DNA from: Comamonas sp. KCTC 72670
Lineage (GTDB): Bacteria > Myxococcota > Myxococcia > Myxococcales > Myxococcaceae
Length of the DNA: 64,000 bases
Assembly: GCA_014656495.1 (NCBI GenBank)
Contig: BNCN01000011.1
Span: forward strand, 275,547-339,546
Direction of reading: 5' to 3'
The notes beneath the pieces are model-generated. The model was given only the letters and a program-made list of their open reading frames with translations, ran no database searches and was not told the origin of the DNA. Position 1 is the stretch's first letter. Each line of letters opens with the position of its first letter. Positions 51,208-59,936 of the stretch are shown piece after piece. The position numbers were made by a program, and so were the translations under genes.

Positions 51208-52029
51208 TCAGCCGCGCGGGGGCTGCTCGCGCAGGCCGTCCACGAAGCGCTTCACCTCGGCCAGCAGCGACGGGGCCAGCGCGGGCGCGGACGCAATCAC
51301 GTCACCGCGCAGCACGTCGAACGGTTCGCCGGAGATGTGCCGGATGACGCCGCCCGCCTCCTCCACCAGCAGCGAGCCCGCGGCAATGTCCCAGGGCTTC
51401 AATCCGAACTCGAAGAAGCCGTCGAAGCGGCCCGCGGCCACGTAGGCCAGGTCCATGGCGGCGCTGCCCGTGCGGCGCATGCCCTGCGCGTGGAGGATGA
51501 GCCGGGTGAAGAGGCCCACGGGCCCTTCGGGGCGCTCGCGCACGTCGTAGGGGAAGCCCGTGCACAAGAGCGCGCGGTCCAGCGTGGACACGGTGCTGGC
51601 GCGCAGCGGACGGCCGTTGAGGGTGGCGCCCTGCCCTCGCGCGGCGGAGAACAGCTCGTCCAGCATCGGGTCATACACGACGCCGGCCAGCACGCCGCCG
51701 GGGCCCTCCACCGCGACGCTGACGCAGAAGTGCGGCACGCGGTGCGAGTAGTTGGTGGTGCCATCCAGCGGGTCCACCAGCCAGCGCAGGCTGTCCGAGC
51801 CCTGCGTGGCGCCGCTCTCCTCCGCGAGGATGGCGTGGTCCGGGTGCCGCTCGCGGATGAAGGCCAGCAGCGCCTCCTCGGAGGCCTTGTCCGCGTCCGT
51901 CACCAGGTCGATGCCGCCCTTGAACTCGATGGTGCGCTCGCCCAGGAACCGCTCCGCGAGGATGCGGCCGGCCAGCCGGGCGCCCTCCTCGGCGGTGCGG
52001 CGCAGGCTGGCGGGGGACTCCTGGGACAT
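51208..52029 (-). CDS. suhB: Inositol-1-monophosphatase family protein
   Basis: The 273-residue protein has the Li+/Mg2+-dependent phosphatase motifs AILAEESG (Glu ligand), WLVDPLDGTTNYSH (metal Asp-x-Leu-Asp-Gly-Thr) and KPWDIAAGSLLVEEAGG. Family members hydrolyse inositol monophosphate or related sugar phosphates; SuhB also affects rRNA transcription in some bacteria. A GAGGAG ribosome site precedes the ATG. It is 11 bases after the TlpA-like gene and last in the minus-strand run. Confidence 0.9.
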   Translation of the reverse strand: MSQESPASLRRTAEEGARLAGRILAERFLGERTIEFKGGIDLVTDADKASEEALLAFIRERHPDHAILAEESGATQGSDSLRWLVDPLDGTTNYSHRVPHFCVSVAVEGPGGVLAGVVYDPMLDELFSAARGQGATLNGRPLRASTVSTLDRALLCTGFPYDVRERPEGPVGLFTRLILHAQGMRRTGSAAMDLAYVAAGRFDGFFEFGLKPWDIAAGSLLVEEAGGVIRHISGEPFDVLRGDVIASAPALAPSLLAEVKRFVDGLREQPPRG

Positions 52030-52040
52030 GTCGCGCTCCT

Positions 52041-52586
52041 CTACGGGGTGGGCTCGGCGAGCAGCGCCTCGAGCTCCGTCTGGTACTTCGCGAGGTACTC
52101 CTCCGCGAAGCCCTCGTGGACATGGCGGACCAGGCCCTTGCGGTCGATGAAGTACGTCGTGGGCATGCCTCGCACCTTGAGCGTGCGCTCGGCCACCTGG
52201 GCGTTCTGGTCCACCAGGATGGGCAGCGTCACCTTCGTCTCCTCTAGGAAGGTGGGGATGGCGCGCGCGTCTTCATCGATGTTGAGCGCGTACACCTTCA
52301 GGCCCTGGGCCGCGTACTCGTTGGCCAGGTCCTGGTAGTACGGCAGCGCGTCCTTGCAGGGCTCACACCACGTGGCCCACACGTCGAGCACCACCACGCT
52401 GCCCCGGTCCGAGGCGATGTCGTAGACCTCCCCGCCCGGGTACCGCTTCACCTGGAACTGCAGCGGCCCCGCCGCCTTCATGGCGCTGCGCTGGCTCGCG
52501 GCCGCGTCGAGCGGCGGCATGTCGCGACGGGCACAGCCAGCCAGCGCGAGCACGCCCGCCAGCACGGTGAACGAAAAGCGCGGCAT
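52041..52586 (-). CDS. TlpA/ResA-like thioredoxin-fold lipoprotein
   Basis: The 181-residue protein has a lipobox (LALAGC) and a thioredoxin fold with the active site WATWCEPC near residue 70 and the cis-Pro loop GMPTTYFID. Such proteins reduce or transfer thiols in the periplasm, often for cytochrome c maturation or as redox partners. It begins one base after the mpl stop. Its role beside cell-wall genes is not clear from sequence. Confidence 0.88.
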   Translation of the reverse strand: MPRFSFTVLAGVLALAGCARRDMPPLDAAASQRSAMKAAGPLQFQVKRYPGGEVYDIASDRGSVVVLDVWATWCEPCKDALPYYQDLANEYAAQGLKVYALNIDEDARAIPTFLEETKVTLPILVDQNAQVAERTLKVRGMPTTYFIDRKGLVRHVHEGFAEEYLAKYQTELEALLAEPTP

Positions 52587-52587
52587 C

Positions 52588-54060
52588 TCAGGCCCCCTTG
52601 TGAGCCCGGGCCCCGAGGGCCGCGAGCACCTTGTCGATGAAGCCCCCGAAGGCCCCGTTGCTCATCACCAGCAGCACGTCACCGGGGCGGGCCTCCTGGG
52701 CGACCAGGTCCACCAGGGCCTGCACGTCCGTGGCGCCCTCGGCGGGGATGCCCTGGGCCTGGAGGTCCGTGACGAGCTTGCGCACGTCCAGCTCCTCGCC
52801 CACGGGCACCTTGTCGTGGAGCTCGGGCACCTTGAGGCTCGCGCGGGCCGCGCCGGTGAAGGCGTGGGCGTAGTCCTCCTGGTGGATGTTGCGGCGGCTG
52901 GTGTTGGAGCGCGGCTCGAAGACGGCCCACAGGCGCCGCTGCGGGTAGCGGTGGTGGATGGCGGCGATGGTCTCCCGCACCGCCGTCGGGTGGTGCGCGA
53001 AGTCGTCAATCACCATGACGCCGTCGGGCTCGCCGCGAATCTCCTGCCGGCGCTTCACGCCGCTGAAGCTGGCCAGCCCCTGGGCGATTTCGTCGAACGA
53101 GAGCCCCAGGCCCAGCGCCGCGGCGATGACGGCCAGCGCGTTCTCCACGTTGTGCGCGCCGCCCATGGGGAGCCGCACCGTGCCCAGCGACTCGCCGTGG
53201 GCCACGACGTCGAAGCGCGCGCCCTCGGGGCCGAAGGACAGGTTGCGCGGCGTGTAGTCCGCGTCCGCGCCCACCTTCGCCACGTACGTCACCACGCGGC
53301 CCTTGCAGCCCTCGCGGGACAGCTTCACCGCGTTGGGGTAGGCGGCGCAGACGACGAGCTGTCCGTCCTCGGGGATGAGGCGCACGAACTTCTCGAACGT
53401 CGCCTCGTAGTGCGGCAAGTCTCGGAAGATGTCCGCGTGGTCGAACTCCACGCTGGTGAGGATGGCGGTGCGCGGCCGGTAGTGGAGGAACTTGGAGCCC
53501 TTGTCCCAGTACGCGGTGTCGTACTCGTCGCCCTCGACGACGAAGTGCGCGCCCTTCCCCACGCGGTAGTTGCCCGCGTAGTTCTGCGTCACGCCGCCCA
53601 CGAGGAAGGACGGGTCCTTGCCCGCCGCCACCAGCACGTGGGCCATGAGCGAGGACGTCGTCGTCTTCCCGTGCGTGCCGGCCACGACGACGGAGTGCGA
53701 GCGGTCCAGGAAGAGCGAGCCCAGCGCCGCGGGGAAGCTCATCTGCTTGAGCCCCCGCTCGCGCACGGCGGTGGCCTCGGGATTCACGCGGCGGATGACG
53801 TTGCCGATGATGACGAGGTCCGGCTTCGCCGCGTCCAGGTTCTCCGGACGGTACGGCGTGGAGGCGGGGATGCCCCACGTCCGGAGCATGTCGCTCATGG
53901 GCGGGTAGACATTCTCGTCGCTGCCGGTGACGTCGTAGCCGGCGGCCTTGAGCATGCCGGCGAAGGAGCCCATGCCCGTGCCGGCCACGCCCACCAGGTG
54001 GATGCGCCGCACGCTGCCGGGTTCGAGGGTGTCGAGGACGTTTCCGTTGTCGTCAGCCAT
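52588..54060 (-). CDS. mpl: Murein peptide ligase (UDP-MurNAc:tripeptide ligase)
   Basis: Mpl joins recycled L-Ala-gamma-D-Glu-mDAP tripeptide to UDP-MurNAc. The 490-residue product has the Mur ligase motifs: the UDP-binding HLVGVAGTGMGS near 21-32, the ATP P-loop GTHGKTTT at 128-135, DEYDTAYWDKGSKF, and FAHHPTAVRETI. The VGVAGTGM region and the DEYDTA segment favour Mpl over MurC. I chose the ATG at 54060, overlapping the previous stop by eight bases, rather than the longer open frame. It follows LD-carboxypeptidase and a serine hydrolase. Confidence 0.92.
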   Translation of the reverse strand: MADDNGNVLDTLEPGSVRRIHLVGVAGTGMGSFAGMLKAAGYDVTGSDENVYPPMSDMLRTWGIPASTPYRPENLDAAKPDLVIIGNVIRRVNPEATAVRERGLKQMSFPAALGSLFLDRSHSVVVAGTHGKTTTSSLMAHVLVAAGKDPSFLVGGVTQNYAGNYRVGKGAHFVVEGDEYDTAYWDKGSKFLHYRPRTAILTSVEFDHADIFRDLPHYEATFEKFVRLIPEDGQLVVCAAYPNAVKLSREGCKGRVVTYVAKVGADADYTPRNLSFGPEGARFDVVAHGESLGTVRLPMGGAHNVENALAVIAAALGLGLSFDEIAQGLASFSGVKRRQEIRGEPDGVMVIDDFAHHPTAVRETIAAIHHRYPQRRLWAVFEPRSNTSRRNIHQEDYAHAFTGAARASLKVPELHDKVPVGEELDVRKLVTDLQAQGIPAEGATDVQALVDLVAQEARPGDVLLVMSNGAFGGFIDKVLAALGARAHKGA

Positions 54061-55234
54061 GGTGTCCCTGCTTGAGTTCGGTGAGCCCGAGCGCCTCCAC
54101 GACGAAGTCATGGAAGAGGGGGCGGAAATCCCGGATGCGCGTTTCCTGGCGGCCATGGGCCACGCGGTTGGTCACCAGCGCCACCACCAGCGAGCGGCGC
54201 AGGTCCACCCAGAGGCTGGTGCCGGTGAAGCCCAGGTGCCCCACCGCGCCCGGCGGCGTATCGCCGATGTAGTGCCCGGCGCTGGACACGCCCTCGGAGG
54301 GCGAGTCGAAGCCCATGGAGCGCGTACTGCCTTGGACCAGGGGGTCGGTGGCGAGCGCGCGGTGCCACAGCGGCCCCGGCGCGAGCACGCCCGACCCCGA
54401 GCAGCCGTCCAGCACCGCCTGGCCGAAGCGCGCCACGTCCACGGCGGTGCCGAAGAGCCCCGCGTGTCCCGCGACGCCGTCCATCCCCCAGGCGTTGTCG
54501 TCATCGACCTCGCCCAGGCGCGTGGGCTGGGAGGGCACGTCCTTCCACAGGCCCTCCTGCCCCGGAGCCGGCTCGCGCGGGCGGGTGGCGCCGGTGGGCG
54601 CTGGCGCGGCGTCCGCGGGGAAGTCGGTGAGGCGGTGGAACCGGGCACCGAGCCCCAGGGGCTCGGCGACGTGCTGGGAGAACAGCGTGTCCAGCGGAGC
54701 GCCCGCGGCCCGCGAGAGGATTTCGCCCAGGAGGATGAAGCCCACGTCGCTGTACGCGGCGCGCGTCTTGGGCTCGGCGGCGAGCGGCGTGCTGGCGGCG
54801 GCCTGGATGACCTCGTCACGGACGCGAGCGCGCAGGGCGGAGGGACAGTCCGCGTTCAGCAGCTCCGGGTGCGCGGTGAGCGCCTGCGCGAAGAAGGGCA
54901 CGAAGGGTGGCAGGCCGGAGCGGTGGTAGAGCAGGTCCGCCACGGTGACACCGGCGTCGCCCACGGGCGTGCCCGGGAAGTAGCGGGACACCAGCGTCTC
55001 GGGACCCACCTTCCCTTCCGTCCAGAGGCGGAGGAAGAGCGAGGTGGTGCCGAGGACCTTGGTGAGCGAGGCGAGGTCGAAGCGCGTGTCCCCGGAGACG
55101 TCGCCCGCGACGCCGCCGAACACCTGGACGCCCCGGTGCAGGACGACGGCCTGGGCCGAGGGGAAGACGCCGATGCCACAGGCGTCATCGAGGACCTTCT
55201 GGAGAATCGCGATGGGGTGCGTACCGCCACTCAT
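54053..55234 (-). CDS. Serine hydrolase (class C beta-lactamase/penicillin-binding-like)
   Basis: The 393-residue protein has the SxxK motif in DLASLTKVLG (Ser56, Lys59), a Tyr motif YSDVGFILLGE, and a third motif GFTGTSLWVDL in place of KTG. This fits beta-lactamase-family esterases/peptidases of uncertain substrate. No signal peptide is seen. Start ATG overlaps the LD-carboxypeptidase stop (ATGA) and its own end overlaps mpl by eight bases, so the three genes are tightly coupled, which argues for a role in murein peptide handling. Confidence 0.87.
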   Translation of the reverse strand: MSGGTHPIAILQKVLDDACGIGVFPSAQAVVLHRGVQVFGGVAGDVSGDTRFDLASLTKVLGTTSLFLRLWTEGKVGPETLVSRYFPGTPVGDAGVTVADLLYHRSGLPPFVPFFAQALTAHPELLNADCPSALRARVRDEVIQAAASTPLAAEPKTRAAYSDVGFILLGEILSRAAGAPLDTLFSQHVAEPLGLGARFHRLTDFPADAAPAPTGATRPREPAPGQEGLWKDVPSQPTRLGEVDDDNAWGMDGVAGHAGLFGTAVDVARFGQAVLDGCSGSGVLAPGPLWHRALATDPLVQGSTRSMGFDSPSEGVSSAGHYIGDTPPGAVGHLGFTGTSLWVDLRRSLVVALVTNRVAHGRQETRIRDFRPLFHDFVVEALGLTELKQGHHG

Positions 55235-56142
55235 GCGAGCACGGCTCCTTCGAGGAAGGTGAGGCGCGCGGCGTCCGCATCCAGGCGGACCTGCGTGCCG
55301 AGCGCCACGGGGTAGTTGATGTCACCGTGGCCAATGGGAAAGCCCGCCGCGCACGGGAGGCCCGCCTCGCGAGCGAGCTCCCGGAGCACATCGGCGCAGG
55401 CGTAGTCGGCGCCCTTCTCCTCGCAGCCGGTGAAGTCGCCCAGGACGATGCCGCGCACGCGAGAGAAGACGCCCGCCAGGCGCAGGTGGGTCCACATGCG
55501 GTCGATGCGGTACGGGCGCTCGGTGACGTCCTCCAGCAGAAGCACCGCGCCGTCGAGCGGCGGCATGTACGAGGTGCCGATGAGGCGGGACAGCACGGAC
55601 AGGTTGCCGCCGACGAGGTGGCCCTCGGCCATGCCCGGCACATAGGTGGCCGAGCCCGTCAGCGGGGGCGGCGCCTCCGGCGACTCGAGGAGGCGGAACA
55701 GGTACTCGCGGACCGCGGGAGGCTGCCGGCCGAGCTGCGTGAGGACGGGCCCGTGGAAGGACACGCGCCCCAGCGCCTGGAGCGCCCCGTGGACGGAGGT
55801 GAGGTCGGAGAAGCCGACGAAGGCCGCGTGCGAGGCATCCGCGAAGGGGAGGTCCGGCAGGAGCCGTGCGCTGCCGTAGCCGCCGCGAGCGCTGAAGATG
55901 GCGCGAGCGTCCCGGTCCAGCAGCGCGCGAGACAGCTCCCCGCCCCGGCGGGCGTCATCCCCCGCGAGGTAGCGGTGGGAGGCGAAGATGTCTGGGGCGT
56001 GGAGGGGACGGTAGCGCTCGGCGATGACGGCGAGTCCGGCTTCGAAGGTCAGACGGTCGAAGGGCCCGGAGGGAGCGACGACATGCACGGCGTCGCGAGG
56101 ACGGAGCGGGAGGGGCTTGAGCCAGCGCACGGTGCGCTTCAT
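55231..56142 (-). CDS. LD-carboxypeptidase (peptidase S66)
   Basis: S66 LD-carboxypeptidases trim D-Ala from recycled murein tetrapeptide, making tripeptide for Mpl. The 303-residue protein (start ATG 56142) has VVAPSGPFDR at the N-terminus, ARGGYGSARLLPDL (nucleophile region FVGFSDLT nearby), and the C-terminal LEDVTERPYRIDRMW and GHGDINYP segments of the family. An in-frame longer start is open but unlikely. It is the first gene of the three-gene coupled set. Confidence 0.9.
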   Translation of the reverse strand: MKRTVRWLKPLPLRPRDAVHVVAPSGPFDRLTFEAGLAVIAERYRPLHAPDIFASHRYLAGDDARRGGELSRALLDRDARAIFSARGGYGSARLLPDLPFADASHAAFVGFSDLTSVHGALQALGRVSFHGPVLTQLGRQPPAVREYLFRLLESPEAPPPLTGSATYVPGMAEGHLVGGNLSVLSRLIGTSYMPPLDGAVLLLEDVTERPYRIDRMWTHLRLAGVFSRVRGIVLGDFTGCEEKGADYACADVLRELAREAGLPCAAGFPIGHGDINYPVALGTQVRLDADAARLTFLEGAVLA

Positions 56143-56250
56143 AGCACCCGGGGCCCGAGGGGCACGGTGATTCGAGCCCCGGGCGAGCGAAGCGTTGAGT
56201 TCCCCCGTCCGTCGGAACACGAACACTGCGACCGCCCGTCCCCCCCGCCT

Positions 56251-57534
56251 CTACCCTGCCGAGCGCTCCAGGACGGCCGCGAAGAAGGCGTCCGTGCCAT
56301 GCCGGTGGGGCGCGACAAAGAGGAACCCGTCGCGAAGACACGCGTCCGGGAGCCACCCCGCCCCGGGCCGCACGAGGCGGAAGTCCGGGTGGGACGCCAG
56401 GAACCCGGCGACGACGTCCTCGTTCTCCAAGCGGTTGACGGTGCAGGTGGCGTAGACGAGCCGCCCGCCAGGACGCACCAGCCGGGCGCCGCGCTGGAGA
56501 ATCTCCTGCTGGAGCGCCGGAAACCGGGTGAGCACCTCCGGCGGGATGCGGAAGCGCTGGTCGGGCCCCCGGCGCAGGGAGCCCAGCTCCGAGCAAGGCG
56601 CGTCGACGAGCACCCGGTCCGCGTCGAGCGTCTCGGGAAGGCTCCGGAGCACCTGGACCCGGGTGAGGTGCGCCCGGGCGGAGCGCTGGAGGAGCCGGTC
56701 GAGCCGTTCGGGGTCCGGGTCATAGGCCAGGAGCCGCCCCGAGTCCCTCATGTCCGCGCCCAGTTGGAGCGTCTTTCCCCCCGCCCCGGCACAGAGGTCC
56801 AGCACCGTCTCCCCGGGCTGGGCGCCCACGAGGCCCCCCAGGAGCTGGCTGCCCTCGTCCTGGACCTCGAACAGGCCCTCCTGAAGCGACGGGAGGCCAT
56901 AGAGGTTGGGCCGAGGCCCCTCGACGTGGAGCGCCAGCGGGCTCCAGGGCCCTGGGCGGGTCTCCACGCCCTCGGAGCGGAGCCGCTCGGCCAGCGCCTC
57001 CCGGGAGCTGCGGAGGACGTTGGTCCGCAGGGTGATGGGCCCCGGGACGTTCAGGTGGGCACAGAAGTCGTCGGCCTCGGGGCCAAACTCCCGGGCGAAG
57101 TGGTCGGCGAGCCAGTCCGGAAGGGAGGCCCGGAGCGCGAGCGTGGGGGGCGCTTCCGACACCAGCGACGGCGGAGTCCCCTCCCCCAGTCCCGCCAGAG
57201 CGGCGGCCTCCGAGGCCGGAACGCCCGCCAGGCCCAGCAGCAGGGCATGGAGCAGGAGGCCGGGAGGGGCGTCCTCGCGCCCGAGGAGGAAGCCGAGGCG
57301 CCGCCGCCAGAGGCCAACGTTGAAGACCGCCTCCTTGAGAGCCTGGCGCTGCTCGCGGGTCAGGGAGCGATGGTCACGCAGAGTACGGTCGAGCACGCGC
57401 TCAGCGGCGGAGCCGGCGAGCACCTGGGCGATGGAATCGGCCGCCACGGAGCCCAGTCCCGAGAGTGCGGACCAGGGCTGGAGGTGGAGCCGGGAGAATG
57501 GATCAAAAGGGACTGTTGACAGAGCGGTCACCAT
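56251..57534 (-). CDS. RsmB/NOP-family RNA cytosine-C5 methyltransferase
   Basis: The 427-residue protein has an N-terminal NusB-like helical part (about 1-150) and a SAM-dependent methyltransferase core: DLCAGAGGKTLQLG (motif I), VDAPCSELGSLRRGPD (motif IV with the catalytic-loop Cys) and LVYATCTVNRLENED (motif VI Cys). This is typical of RsmB-type m5C enzymes acting on rRNA, but other NOP-family members share the plan, so the exact target is open. It ends 108 bases before the LD-carboxypeptidase start. Confidence 0.88.
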   Translation of the reverse strand: MVTALSTVPFDPFSRLHLQPWSALSGLGSVAADSIAQVLAGSAAERVLDRTLRDHRSLTREQRQALKEAVFNVGLWRRRLGFLLGREDAPPGLLLHALLLGLAGVPASEAAALAGLGEGTPPSLVSEAPPTLALRASLPDWLADHFAREFGPEADDFCAHLNVPGPITLRTNVLRSSREALAERLRSEGVETRPGPWSPLALHVEGPRPNLYGLPSLQEGLFEVQDEGSQLLGGLVGAQPGETVLDLCAGAGGKTLQLGADMRDSGRLLAYDPDPERLDRLLQRSARAHLTRVQVLRSLPETLDADRVLVDAPCSELGSLRRGPDQRFRIPPEVLTRFPALQQEILQRGARLVRPGGRLVYATCTVNRLENEDVVAGFLASHPDFRLVRPGAGWLPDACLRDGFLFVAPHRHGTDAFFAAVLERSAG

Positions 57535-57585
57535 TCTCTAGAAAGCGCCTCATCACGGCAACGCGGTTCCGCCGGGACGACATAT

Positions 57586-57658
57586 TCCCCGATAGCTCAG
57601 CCGGTAGAGCGGGTGACTGTTAATCACTAGGTCCGTGGTTCGAGTCCACGTCGGGGAG
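57586..57658 (+). tRNA. tRNA-Asn (anticodon GTT)
   Basis: Acceptor stem TCCCCGA / TCGGGGA with discriminator G; anticodon loop CTGTTAA gives GTT; T-loop GTTCGAGTC. No CCA is encoded. The change in base composition begins just after it, so it may be the island's integration site. Confidence 0.95.
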
Positions 57659-57665
57659 CTGAACG

Positions 57666-57698
57666 AAGGGCCCTACCAACCGGTAGGGCCCTTTTTGT
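57666..57698 (+). terminator. Strong terminator after tRNA-Asn
   Basis: A perfect 12-bp stem AAGGGCCCTACC / GGTAGGGCCCTT with a four-base loop is followed by TTTGTTT, eight bases past the tRNA. This is a standard intrinsic terminator. Confidence 0.85.
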
Positions 57699-57703
57699 TT
57701 AAC

Positions 57704-57733
57704 AAGGGCCTCGCGATGACATCGCGGGGCCTT
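57704..57733 (+). terminator. Second terminator-like hairpin
   Basis: AAGGGCCTCGCGATG and TCGCGGGGCCTT form a second hairpin five bases after the first. It has no T run, so it may be a back-up or the reverse-strand terminator. Confidence 0.4.
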
Positions 57734-58578
57734 CGTGCTTAAGCCCCTGAATCCCAAGGGATTCTGGCTCGCGGTGCTGAAGTTGGCGCTCTCGTCCCTC
57801 TACCCCGCAGAGCGAGACGCCCCCTCTCCTTCGCCACCGATTGGGCTCTCTGGACCGCTCTTTCACCCGTTTTGGGGAGAGAGAGGCCGAGAGCGGTTAA
57901 CAGTTTTGTTAACCACTTCGGGCGACCGATTCTAACAATCCAGGGCTTTCGATGTCGTACCTTCCAGGGTTGCCTTGCTTCCCTGTCTCCAAGGCGGCTC
58001 GAAGCCATTCGGCGACGGATTGGCCCCTCGTGGCTGTTAAGCGAGAGAGCGAAACGCGGCGGAGGCTTACCGGGTACTCCCGATTTCGTCGCGCGGCGCA
58101 GACTCTCCGAGACGACTCTCAGAAGATCTCGGCCGCGCTCTTCCACCGACAGTCCGCTCTGCCTCCGCCTCCCTGCGATTCTCCACCCGCTGCGCGTGCC
58201 TCCGAGGCTTCTGGGTCGGAAGGACAACCCGAAGGCGCGCTAGCGCACGCCTTCCTTGGATGTTGAACTCTCCATTCGTCCGCGCAGGAGTCCGCCACGA
58301 CCAGTGCACCTCCGGGTTGATGAATCAACGAGATGCCGCCCCACGGCCCCCGGACGGGCGCGACCTTCGCTCAGCCCGGTTGTGCCGCTTCACCTCCCGC
58401 GCAGAGAGAAGAGACCCAGTCACTCTTCACGATTCGACTACTAGGCCCAGTCGACCTCTCAGTTCACCGGACGAGTTTGGGCACATCCATCTCCAACACT
58501 CCAAACATGGGCCCGTACTTCGTCGCCCAGCAGACTGCTCGCTCAATTTTGAGATCGGCGCCTTAGCCCCAACTGTCT
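57734..58578. other. 845-base stretch without a convincing gene
   Basis: Base composition is visibly less GC-rich than the chromosome to the left. Short open frames exist on both strands (for example 57872-58243 plus, 57739-58227 minus) but none has a ribosome site or a familiar motif. A perfect inverted repeat lies at 57895-57914. Probably intergenic or eroded island DNA. Confidence 0.6.
57895..57914. promoter_or_regulatory. Perfect inverted repeat GGTTAACA/TGTTAACC
   Basis: The 8-bp arms GGTTAACA and TGTTAACC are separated by GTTT. AT-rich palindromes are rare in this GC-rich sequence, so this could be a regulator-binding site or a small recombination site. No gene start is close. Confidence 0.3.
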
Positions 58579-59835
58579 CTAGACGCCGGAGGGCATGAGC
58601 GGAATCCCTGGGACCCGCCGACGACGTCGTCGACGGCGTGATGGATACATGCGGAGCCGCTCGGGGTCTCCGTATGCATGAAATGGCCCCTTGTACCCGA
58701 GCAGATGCAGCATGAAGTCATCCGCCAAGTCATAAAGCCGCCGAAGCTCTCCCTTCAGCGGCAAATACGTATTCCGCTGACCCAACTGCGAGTACGAACT
58801 CTGACCGGAATGAAATATACAATTTCGATTAGCAATAAACCCCATGCGCTTGTCGACCTTCGGAACGCCGAGATGATTTCCGGCCTCGATCAACAAATCA
58901 CGGAATCCCAGCTTTGCATTACTCGCACTAAAGAAGTCTCTAATAGTCCCATTAGAGTTCTTCTTCGTTGCATGCTTCGCCACATCCCGGGCGAAGTTGA
59001 ACTTCACCGACTCCATAAAGACACTCAAGAGAAGAAACTGCAGCTCGGCAGTGGTTTCCTGGTGCGCACGCCAGAAGTACTCAACGAGAAGCGAGGCCCG
59101 CCAAGGCGCCTTGGCGGCACGATAATTCCCCAGCGTCTTCGACAGAAACTCCCCCATCTCATCTCCGACGAGGGTAATAACATTGCGCATGGGCTTAAAA
59201 TCCCATGAGTTCGAAAAGAACTCGTAACGCTGAATTCGCGAGGAGGAGTGATATTCGCGAAAACACGGCACCACCGGACACCTTGCGGCAACAGTCACTA
59301 GCCGCGCCACATCCTCCGCAAGTTCATCTGCCTTCGCACGTGCAAGCCTTCCGCCCGTAACGTCCAAATAGGCGCCGAATCGAAAAGGCTCATACGCCCC
59401 CCGTGGGAACAGAGAAGCTCTGTACCTCCCGTCCTCAACCTTCGCAACACCCGCATAGACACTCAAATTCTTCAAATAATATCGAGCAAGCCGTATCGGC
59501 GCCTGGCTTTCGCGCGAAAGCACGCAGCGATATGGAATAAAGACCACATCCGTCTTTCGCCTCGTGACGGGCTGAATACCCACCAGCACGGCATCCACTT
59601 CTTCCAGCCTGAACCCATCGCGGGTCTTACCAGCAATTCTGACGCGATGCGGGACATCCTGCGAATGTCGCACAGGGTGAACATAGGTAAAACGAATCTC
59701 GACACGTGAATCCGCAAAGACACGAACTTGTCCCCTTGATGTCCATGCCGCACCACCACCGCGAATGGTCATTTCGGGGAAAATCCACTCCTTAAAAACT
59801 GGCACATCACTTTTTCTGTCTCGCCCCTGCTCCAT
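58579..59835 (-). CDS. HEPN-motif protein, possible defence RNase
   Basis: The 418-residue protein ends its predicted fold with an all-helical region (about 250-385) holding ANRNCIFHSG at 335-344, which fits the HEPN signature R-x4-H (Arg337, His342) and the RN---H form common in HEPN RNases. The N-terminal 240 residues are beta-rich and unfamiliar, resembling the two-part layout of ApeA-type abortive-infection proteins. The C-terminus has eight consecutive arginines (about 400-407). Codon use is much less GC-biased than neighbours, indicating transfer. It is alone, with no toxin-antitoxin partner visible. Confidence 0.6.
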   Translation of the reverse strand: MEQGRDRKSDVPVFKEWIFPEMTIRGGGAAWTSRGQVRVFADSRVEIRFTYVHPVRHSQDVPHRVRIAGKTRDGFRLEEVDAVLVGIQPVTRRKTDVVFIPYRCVLSRESQAPIRLARYYLKNLSVYAGVAKVEDGRYRASLFPRGAYEPFRFGAYLDVTGGRLARAKADELAEDVARLVTVAARCPVVPCFREYHSSSRIQRYEFFSNSWDFKPMRNVITLVGDEMGEFLSKTLGNYRAAKAPWRASLLVEYFWRAHQETTAELQFLLLSVFMESVKFNFARDVAKHATKKNSNGTIRDFFSASNAKLGFRDLLIEAGNHLGVPKVDKRMGFIANRNCIFHSGQSSYSQLGQRNTYLPLKGELRRLYDLADDFMLHLLGYKGPFHAYGDPERLRMYPSRRRRRRRRVPGIPLMPSGV

Positions 59836-59936
59836 CTTTCACCTGTCGAACATCCGCAGAGTCACAGCCATTGCGCGCATCATCGACGATCAGACCGCTC
59901 CAGATTTCTCTGGGGCGGCATCAAGAACAAGCCTAG

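Noticed and set aside
57872..58243. A 123-residue frame after tRNA-Asn
   Set aside because: Competing frames on both strands, no start signal, no family.
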